DNA of 64,000 bases, taken from positions 124,001 to 188,000 of the forward strand of contig NZ_FCNZ02000014.1 in the NCBI RefSeq assembly GCF_001544495.1, written 5' to 3'. Of the stretch, positions 55,650 to 64,000 are shown one piece after another. The translations under genes were made by a program, and so were the position numbers. Under the pieces are notes generated by a model, which made no database searches, was not told the DNA's origin, and saw nothing but the letters and a program-made list of their open reading frames with translations. The first letter of the stretch is position 1. Every line of letters starts with the position of its first letter. The stretch is from Caballeronia telluris. Lineage in GTDB: Bacteria; Pseudomonadota; Gammaproteobacteria; Burkholderiales; Burkholderiaceae.

Positions 55650-56489
55650 TCACTTCAGCCACTTGTCGACGACCGACTGAAACTCGCCGGTCGAGCGGGC
55701 GAGGTGCAGCCACTGATCGACGTACTGCTGGAACGGCACGTCGCCGCGCGGCACAAGATACGCCTTTTCGCCGAACTGGAACGGCTTGTCCGGATGCACG
55801 GAGCACAGTCCCGGGTTGAGCTTCTGCTGCAGCAGCGTTTCCGAGGCGTCGGTGACCATCACGTCGGCGTGACCGTCGAGGATCTGCTTGAAGATCGTCA
55901 CGTTGTCCGGATACTCGATCAACTGCGAGTGCGTGAAGAATTGCTTCGCGAAGCGCTCGTTGGTGCCACCCGGGTTGACGATCGTGCGCACGGTCGGCTG
56001 ATCGATCTGCTCGACGGTCTGATATTTTTCGACGTCGTCGCACCGCACGATCGGCGTCTTGCCGTCGACCATGTACGGCTGCGTGAAGAACGCGCGCTTC
56101 TGGCGCTCGAGCGTCGTCGAAACGCCGCCGACCGCGATGTCGCATTTCGCGACGAAGTCGTTCATCAGGTTCGACCACGACGTCTTCACGTACTCCGCCT
56201 TCACGCCGAGCGATTTCGCGAGACTCTCGGCGAGATCGATGTCGATGCCTTCGAACTGGCCGTCCGGTTTCAGGAAGCTGTACGGCTTGTAGTCGCCGGT
56301 CGTGCAGACGCGCAGTGTGCGGCGGGCGAGGACGTCGTCAAGACGCGAGGGCGCCGGCGCCGCGACCGCGGGCGTCGCGCTGGCTGCGGGCCGTCCCGAG
56401 ACGGTTCCGGCCTGAACCGTTTGCGCGAGCGCGCTGCCGGAGAGCGAGACCGCCGCGACCGCTGCAAGATGAACGAGGAGGTTTTTCAT
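55650..56489 (-). CDS. pheC: Cyclohexadienyl dehydratase, periplasmic (PheC)
   Basis: 279 residues with a signal peptide ([20 protein letters not shown] through LAQ). The fold is that of a polar amino-acid binding protein, but the sequence agrees closely with Pseudomonas PheC, which converts prephenate to phenylpyruvate and arogenate to phenylalanine: [83 protein letters not shown] and YVDQWLHLA. The Glu in DASETL corresponds to an active-site acid in that family. A plain amino-acid binding protein is the alternative; no ABC permease genes are adjacent. ATG 56489 starts the signal peptide. Residues 24-50 are an Ala/Pro/Val linker. Confidence 0.82.
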   Translation of the reverse strand: MKNLLVHLAAVAAVSLSGSALAQTVQAGTVSGRPAASATPAVAAPAPSRLDDVLARRTLRVCTTGDYKPYSFLKPDGQFEGIDIDLAESLAKSLGVKAEYVKTSWSNLMNDFVAKCDIAVGGVSTTLERQKRAFFTQPYMVDGKTPIVRCDDVEKYQTVEQIDQPTVRTIVNPGGTNERFAKQFFTHSQLIEYPDNVTIFKQILDGHADVMVTDASETLLQQKLNPGLCSVHPDKPFQFGEKAYLVPRGDVPFQQYVDQWLHLARSTGEFQSVVDKWLK

Positions 56490-56660
56490 TGGTTTTCTTG
56501 TGGGTTGATATGGCCGTCGATCATAGCGACGGATGCGGCACTTGAACAAGGCACGCGATCCCCGATCGCGCCACCGCCGCACGAGTCCGCACCGTCTGCC
56601 ATCGCAAAAAGGCGAGGCCGCTCCGGTAGAATGGCTCTTTGCCTTCCAGCACCGAGCGAC

Positions 56661-57755
56661 GTGGCCCATACCCTTCTCAACGATACTTTCCTGCGCGCGC
56701 TGTTGCGCCAGCCGACCGACTACACGCCGATCTGGCTGATGCGTCAGGCGGGCCGTTATCTGCCGGAGTACAACGCCACGCGCGCGCGCGCCGGGAGCTT
56801 CCTGGGGCTCGCGAAAAATCCCGATTACGCGACCGAAGTCACGCTCCAGCCGCTCGAACGTTTTCCGCTCGACGCCGCCATCCTCTTCTCCGACATCCTG
56901 ACGATTCCCGACGCGATGGGGCTCGGCCTGAATTTCGTGCAGGGCGAAGGTCCGCGTTTCGAGCGCACGGTGCGCACGGAAGCCGACGTCGCGAGGCTCG
57001 CGGTGCCGGACATCGACGCAACGCTCCGCTACGTGACCGACGCGGTCAGCCAGATTCGCCGCGCGCTCACCGATGGCGAAGGCCGCCAGAAAGTACCGCT
57101 GATCGGCTTCTCGGGCAGTCCGTGGACGCTCGCGTGCTACATGGTCGAGGGCGGCGGCTCGGACGACCATCGCACGGTCAAGTCGATGGCGTACGCGCGG
57201 CCGGACCTGATGCACCGCATCCTCGACATCAACGCGCAAGCGGTCGTCGCGTACCTGAACGCGCAGATCGAAGCGGGCGCGCAGGCCGTGATGATCTTCG
57301 ATACCTGGGGCGGCGCGCTCGCCGACGGCGCGTATCAGCGCTTTTCGCTCGACTACATCGGGAAGGTCGTGGCGGGCGTCAAGCGCGAGCATGACGGCGC
57401 GCGGGTGCCGGTGATCACGTTCACGAAGGGCGGCGGGCTGTGGCTGGAAGAAATCGCGTCGATCGGCGTCGACGCGGTCGGGCTCGACTGGACCGTCAAT
57501 CTCGGCGCGGCGCGTGCAAAGGTCGGTGACCGGGTGGCGTTGCAGGGCAATATCGATCCGAGCGTGCTGTTCGCGCCCCCGGCGGCGATTCGCACTGAAG
57601 CGCGCGCCGTGCTCGACAGCTTCGGCAACCATCCGGGGCACGTGTTCAACCTCGGTCACGGCATCTCGCAGTTCACGCCGCCGGAGCACGTCGCGGAACT
57701 GGTCGATGAAGTGCATCGCCACAGCCGCGCCATCCGGCAACGCAATAACGCCTGA
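56661..57755 (+). CDS. hemE: Uroporphyrinogen decarboxylase HemE
   Basis: 364 residues. It removes four carboxyl groups from uroporphyrinogen III to give coproporphyrinogen III in heme synthesis. Signatures are [16 protein letters not shown] (residues about 20-35), [17 protein letters not shown] and [35 protein letters not shown] is at the C-terminus. The GTG at 56661 ([15 protein letters not shown]) matches the family start; an ATG at 56631 lies inside a likely -10 box (TAGAAT, 56627-56632), so it is rejected. Confidence 0.96.
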   Translation: MAHTLLNDTFLRALLRQPTDYTPIWLMRQAGRYLPEYNATRARAGSFLGLAKNPDYATEVTLQPLERFPLDAAILFSDILTIPDAMGLGLNFVQGEGPRFERTVRTEADVARLAVPDIDATLRYVTDAVSQIRRALTDGEGRQKVPLIGFSGSPWTLACYMVEGGGSDDHRTVKSMAYARPDLMHRILDINAQAVVAYLNAQIEAGAQAVMIFDTWGGALADGAYQRFSLDYIGKVVAGVKREHDGARVPVITFTKGGGLWLEEIASIGVDAVGLDWTVNLGAARAKVGDRVALQGNIDPSVLFAPPAAIRTEARAVLDSFGNHPGHVFNLGHGISQFTPPEHVAELVDEVHRHSRAIRQRNNA

Positions 57756-58208
57756 GCGTTCGTTTGGTGCGGCGCGGCAATCGAGCGCATCAAGGCCCGT
57801 TTGTTGCAACGCACTTTCGAGGTCTTGAAAGCCCGCCCGCGAGCCATTTCCCGAATGTCAAGGCTTGACTTATGCACATTTTTTACGCTGCGGCGCGCCA
57901 TCAGACGTATCGGGGAAAAGGCTCAATAAAGTTTGTCTATTCTTCGATCAAGTCATTGATTCAAAAGAATTAACCCGTTGTCTACCCGAAATGTGGGCAC
58001 GCATGCAAAAGCACCCGGCATGCCTCTTTTTCGAACTGTCAACCGAAGTTCTCAACAAAGTTATCCACAGGCCTGTGGAAAGCCGCGATTTCTCAAAAAT
58101 AATCCTGAACTTAGCGCCGATTGTGATGTTTCACTTTAAGTACGGGGCGCAAAGCCTTGTGCTGTCGTCGGCGTATCTTGGCGGCGGCCCGTGCGGGCGG
58201 CGCGAGAC
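57756..58208. other. Intergenic region with two DnaA boxes before priA
   Basis: TTATGCACA (57870-57878, matching TTATNCACA) and exact TTATCCACA (58061-58069). The latter is followed by CCTGTGGAA, which makes an imperfect palindrome. The sequence 57895-57975 is AT-rich for this genome. No open frame in it has a ribosome site. DnaA control of priA is possible. Confidence 0.5.
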
Positions 58209-60452
<2,244 letters not shown>

Positions 60453-60466
60453 ACGCGCGGACCGCG

Positions 60467-60640
60467 TCAGGCGCGGCTTCGGTCGGCCTTCAGGCGCGGG
60501 GATTCGTCGGCGGGAGAGCGGGGCGCGTCGCCCGCGTCGGCGCGTTCGCGCGCGATGTGCGGCTGGGCTCCGCGAATGAACAGCACGACGCACAACGCGC
60601 ACATCGCCCAGATGCAGCCGATCACCATCCACGTGCTCAT
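60467..60640 (-). CDS. Small single-helix membrane protein
   Basis: 57 residues. The N-terminal helix (MSTWMVIGCIWAMCALCVVL, then FIRG) crosses the membrane and is followed by a polar tail (PHIARERADAGDAPRSPADE). GGAGAAAGAA directly before the ATG is a good ribosome site. No known domain and no function assigned. It converges with priA (14 bases between the stops). The same frame is open upstream to 60826, but without support. Confidence 0.6.
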   Translation of the reverse strand: MSTWMVIGCIWAMCALCVVLFIRGAQPHIARERADAGDAPRSPADESPRLKADRSRA

Positions 60641-60829
60641 TTCTTTCTCCCCGAAACTGCGTTTCGCGCGGCTCGAATCGGCGCGCATGGCAGTTATATC
60701 GGCGGGGAACGCGCGTTTGATTAGGGCAACTCCGAAAATATTGAGACTAGGGAAACTACTAGTCGATTTTCGCCATTTTCGAGCAGGGCCCATCTGCGGC
60801 AAAGCCTTGTGGCATAAGGGCCCCAAAGG

Positions 60830-60868
60830 GGTGCAACCCGGCCCGAAAAGTTGGTTGCACCTTTTTTT
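60830..60868 (+). promoter_or_regulatory. Inverted GTTGCA repeat and terminator-like hairpin in the putA leader
   Basis: GGTGCAACC (60830-60838) and GGTTGCACC (60853-60861) form a 9-bp perfect stem with a 14-base loop, followed by seven T (60862-60868). Each arm contains GTTGCA on one strand, the core motif that E. coli PutA binds as its own repressor. It ends about 68 bases before the putA ATG. It could act as operator, attenuator or both. Confidence 0.6.
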
Positions 60869-60935
60869 GCGGCGGAGTACGATGCGCCAACTTTTTAGTC
60901 ATCGGCCGGTGGCACTTCGGCCAAACGAAGGATAT

Positions 60936-63900
60936 ATGGCGAGCACTACCCTTGGCGTCAAAGTCGACGATCTGCTGCGTTCCCGGCTGAAAGATGCCGC
61001 GACGCGTCTCGAGCGCACTCCCCACTGGTTGATCAAGCAGGCGATCTTCGCGTATCTCGAACGCATCGAGCACGGCCAGCTTCCGCCCGAACTGTCGGGT
61101 GCGAACGGCGGCGCCGAGCTGGGCGAGCCGCTGCCGGTCGAAAGCGACGAAGACGGCGCGCCGCATCCGTTCCTCGATTTCGCGCAGAACGTGCAGCCGC
61201 AGTCGGTGCTGCGCGCGGCCATCACGGCGGCGTATCGGCGGCCGGAGCCGGAGTGCGTGCCGTTCCTCGTCGGCCAGGCGCGTCTGCCGGCGAACATCGC
61301 CACCGAGGCCCAGTCGCTCGCGACGAAACTCGTCGAAGCCTTGCGGGCGAAGCACACGGGCGGCGGCGTCGAAGGGCTGATCCACGAATTTTCGCTGTCG
61401 AGCCAGGAAGGCGTCGCGCTGATGTGCCTCGCCGAGGCGCTCCTGCGCATTCCCGACCGCGCGACCCGCGACGCGCTGATCCGCGACAAGATCAGCAAGG
61501 GCGACTGGCGCTCGCATATGGGCCAGGCGCCGTCGCTGTTCGTGAACGCGGCGACGTGGGGCCTCATGATCACCGGCAAGCTGGTGACGACCAATAGCGA
61601 GACGGGGCTGTCGTCGGCGCTGACGCGCCTGATCGGACGCGGCGGCGAGCCGCTGATCCGAAAGGGCGTCGACATGGCGATGCGCCTGATGGGTGAGCAG
61701 TTCGTCACCGGCGAGACGATTTCGGAGGCGCTGGCGAACAGCCGCAAGTTCGAGGCGCGCGGCTTCCGCTATTCCTACGACATGCTCGGCGAAGCCGCGA
61801 CGACCGAAGAAGACGCGCTGCGCTACTACGCGTCCTACGAGCAGGCGATCCACGCGATCGGCAAGGCGGCGGGCGGGCGCGGCATCTACGAAGGCCCGGG
61901 CATTTCGATCAAGCTTTCCGCGCTGCATCCGCGCTATTCGCGCTCGCAGCAGGAACGCACGATGAACGAACTGCTGCCGCGCGTGCGTTCGCTCGCGCAG
62001 CTCGCGCGCCGCTATGACATCGGCCTGAACATCGACGCAGAAGAAGCCGACCGCCTCGAAATCTCGCTCGATCTGCTCGAAGCGCTGTGCTTCGATCCCG
62101 AACTGGCGGGCTGGAACGGCATCGGCTTCGTGGTGCAGGCGTATCAGAAGCGCTGCCCGTTCGTGATCGACTACCTGATCGACCTCGCGCGCCGCAGCCG
62201 TCATCGTCTGATGATCCGGCTCGTCAAGGGCGCCTACTGGGATTCGGAAATCAAGCGCGCGCAAGTCGATGGCCTCGAAGGCTATCCGGTCTATACGCGC
62301 AAGATCTACACGGACATTTCCTACGTCGCGTGCGCGAAGAAGCTGCTCGGCGCGCCCGATGCCGTCTATCCGCAATTCGCGACGCACAACGCCTACACGC
62401 TCTCGGCGATCTATCACCTCGCCGGACAGAACTACTATCCCGGTCAGTACGAATTCCAGTGCCTGCACGGCATGGGCGAACCGCTCTACGAAGAAGTCAC
62501 CGGCCGCGACAAGCTGAATCGCCCGTGCCGCGTCTACGCGCCGGTCGGCACGCACGAAACGCTGCTCGCGTATCTCGTGCGGCGTCTGCTGGAAAACGGC
62601 GCGAACACGTCGTTCGTGAACCGCATCGCGGATGAATCGATTCCCGTCAGCGAACTGGTCGTCGATCCGATCGACGAAGCGTCGCGACTCACGCCGCTCG
62701 GCGCGCCGCACGCGAAGATTCCGCTGCCGCGCCAGTTGTACGGCAACGAGCGCCTCAACTCGATGGGCTTCGATTTGTCGAACGAACATCGGCTGGCGTC
62801 GCTCTCGTCGGCGTTGCTCGCGAGCGGGCACAACCCGTGGCGCGCAGTGCCGATGCTCGAAGGCGATGGGTTGGCCGACCTCGAAGGCAACGGCACGCCG
62901 CGCGACGTGCGCAACCCGGCCGACCTGCGGGACGTCGTCGGCACGGTCGTCGAGGCATCGCCGGAGCAGGTGAACGCTGCGATCGCGCACGCGGTCGCCG
63001 CCGCGCCGATCTGGCAGGCGACGCCCGTCGACGATCGCGCCGACTGTCTCGCGCGCGCCGCCGATTTGCTCGAAGCGCAGATGCACACACTGATGGGGCT
63101 CGTCGTGCGCGAAGCGGGCAAGTCGCTCGCGAACGCGGTGTCGGAGATTCGCGAAGCCATCGATTTTCTGCGCTATTACTCCGCGCAGATTCGCGGCGAG
63201 TTCTCGAACGACACGCATCGGCCGCTCGGGCCCGTGGTCTGCATCAGCCCGTGGAACTTCCCGCTCGCGATCTTCATGGGTCAGGTTGCCGCGGCGCTCG
63301 CCGCCGGCAATCCGGTGCTCGCGAAACCCGCCGAGCAGACGCCGCTGATCGCCGCGCAAGCCGTGCGCATCCTGCGCGAGGCGGGCGTGCCGTCGGGCGC
63401 GGTGCAACTGCTGCCTGGCGACGGTGAGACGGTCGGCGCGGCGCTGGTCGCCGACCCGCGCACGCGCGCCGTGATGTTCACCGGCTCGACCGATGTCGCG
63501 CGCCTCATCAACAAGACGCTCTCCGAGCGCCTCGACCCGGACGGCCGGCCGATTCCGCTGATCGCCGAGACGGGCGGCCAGAACGCGATGATCGTCGATT
63601 CGTCGGCGCTCGCGGAACAGGTCGTTGCGGACGTGATGCAGTCGTCGTTCGATTCCGCCGGCCAGCGTTGCTCCGCGCTGCGCGTGCTGTGCCTGCAAGA
63701 AGATGTCGCCGATCGCACGCTCGACATGCTGACGGGCGCGATGAAGCAGCTCGCGGTGGGCAACCCGGATCGCCTGTCGACCGACGTCGGCCCGGTGATC
63801 GACGCCGACGCGAAGCGCGGCATCGACGCGCACGTCGCCGCGATGCGCGAAAAGGGCCGCAAGGTCGTGCAACTGCCGCTGCCGGAAGGCTGCGCGCAGG

Positions 63901-64000
63901 GCACGTTCGTGCCGCCGACCTTGATCGAACTCGATTCCATCGACGAACTGAAGCGCGAAGTCTTCGGTCCGGTGCTGCATGTGGTGCGTTATCGCCGCGC
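60936..64000 (+). CDS. putA: PutA, trifunctional proline catabolic protein (partial)
   Basis: The first about 1021 codons; the gene runs off the right edge (full family length about 1310). It oxidises proline to glutamate in two linked steps and represses its own operon. Residues about 3-47 are a ribbon-helix-helix DNA-binding domain (TTLGVKVDDLLRSRLKDAA, TPHWLIKQAIFAYLE). The FAD proline dehydrogenase barrel follows (GISIKLSALHPRYS, YYPGQYEFQCLHGMGEPLYE), then the P5C dehydrogenase (CISPWNFPLAIFMGQVAAAL, catalytic Cys in DSAGQRCSALRV). ATG 60936 has GAAGGA upstream. The leader has GTTGCA sites, which fits autoregulation. Confidence 0.96.
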   Translation, partial: MASTTLGVKVDDLLRSRLKDAATRLERTPHWLIKQAIFAYLERIEHGQLPPELSGANGGAELGEPLPVESDEDGAPHPFLDFAQNVQPQSVLRAAITAAYRRPEPECVPFLVGQARLPANIATEAQSLATKLVEALRAKHTGGGVEGLIHEFSLSSQEGVALMCLAEALLRIPDRATRDALIRDKISKGDWRSHMGQAPSLFVNAATWGLMITGKLVTTNSETGLSSALTRLIGRGGEPLIRKGVDMAMRLMGEQFVTGETISEALANSRKFEARGFRYSYDMLGEAATTEEDALRYYASYEQAIHAIGKAAGGRGIYEGPGISIKLSALHPRYSRSQQERTMNELLPRVRSLAQLARRYDIGLNIDAEEADRLEISLDLLEALCFDPELAGWNGIGFVVQAYQKRCPFVIDYLIDLARRSRHRLMIRLVKGAYWDSEIKRAQVDGLEGYPVYTRKIYTDISYVACAKKLLGAPDAVYPQFATHNAYTLSAIYHLAGQNYYPGQYEFQCLHGMGEPLYEEVTGRDKLNRPCRVYAPVGTHETLLAYLVRRLLENGANTSFVNRIADESIPVSELVVDPIDEASRLTPLGAPHAKIPLPRQLYGNERLNSMGFDLSNEHRLASLSSALLASGHNPWRAVPMLEGDGLADLEGNGTPRDVRNPADLRDVVGTVVEASPEQVNAAIAHAVAAAPIWQATPVDDRADCLARAADLLEAQMHTLMGLVVREAGKSLANAVSEIREAIDFLRYYSAQIRGEFSNDTHRPLGPVVCISPWNFPLAIFMGQVAAALAAGNPVLAKPAEQTPLIAAQAVRILREAGVPSGAVQLLPGDGETVGAALVADPRTRAVMFTGSTDVARLINKTLSERLDPDGRPIPLIAETGGQNAMIVDSSALAEQVVADVMQSSFDSAGQRCSALRVLCLQEDVADRTLDMLTGAMKQLAVGNPDRLSTDVGPVIDADAKRGIDAHVAAMREKGRKVVQLPLPEGCAQGTFVPPTLIELDSIDELKREVFGPVLHVVRYRR

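Noticed and set aside
55704..56660. N-terminal extension of hemE to 55704
   Set aside because: It lies antisense to pheC and is not protein-like; HemE begins at the GTG at 56661.
60759..63980. Open frame of 1073 codons on the minus strand opposite putA
   Set aside because: Arg/His/Ala-rich shadow; the plus strand encodes PutA with all motifs.

Overview
The window looks like a piece of the main chromosome of a high-GC betaproteobacterium of the family Burkholderiaceae (Burkholderia, Paraburkholderia or Caballeronia type). The basis is the gene order mnmG-rsmG-parA-parB-permease-atpIBEFHAGDC, followed by hemE, priA and a trifunctional putA, plus a T2SS gsp operon beginning gspD-E-F-C, a DUF3717 gene and a parS-type palindrome TGTTTCACGTGAAACA. 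I saw no tRNA, rRNA, insertion sequence, integrase, phage gene or CRISPR array. This is core chromosome rather than an island.

Layout. 1-5.3 kb: type II secretion genes gspD-E-F-C on the minus strand, with gspC cut by the window edge. 5.9-11.3 kb: a lytic transglycosylase, a CobW-family GTPase without its CxCC motif, HU (minus strand), a DedA-rhodanese fusion, and an MnmC whose methyltransferase half looks decayed. 11.3-15.2 kb: two long intergenic regions around a cation:proton antiporter and a YbdK-type ligase. These regions carry DnaA boxes and two inverted, diverged copies of one origin-like module (DnaA box, GC-rich spacer, CTA triplets), which face each other across 3.1 kb. 15.2-24.3 kb: regulators and small enzymes (MarR with four cysteines, glutamine amidotransferase, MOSC, old yellow enzyme, SET domain, TctDE-like two-component pair, DUF3717, Lrp, CYTH, LysR). 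24.4-26.4 kb: an internally deleted mmsA pseudogene and a GMC oxidoreductase. 26.8-38.5 kb: two complete branched-chain-amino-acid-type ABC transporters, with a candidate small RNA between them. The second has two tandem binding proteins and a permease-ATPase fusion.

38.5-52.1 kb: a parS site built into a terminator, then mnmG (with a second parS inside the gene), rsmG, parA, parB, an anion permease and the complete F1Fo ATP synthase operon. 52.4-64 kb: an acyl-CoA synthetase, an esterase, periplasmic cyclohexadienyl dehydratase (pheC), hemE, priA, a one-helix membrane protein and putA (cut by the right edge). The leader of putA holds a GTTGCA inverted repeat that also forms a terminator-like hairpin.

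How the parts fit. parAB, two parS sites and the DnaA-box modules all lie within about 30 kb, as expected for an origin-proximal domain. My main hypothesis is that 11.3-14.9 kb is, or contains, the chromosome origin, possibly in a bipartite form. dnaA, dnaN and rpmH are not in the window and my hand GC-skew counts are mixed, so this remains an inference. mnmG and mnmC act on the same tRNA wobble uridine, so the decayed MnmC methyltransferase domain predicts an altered final modification.
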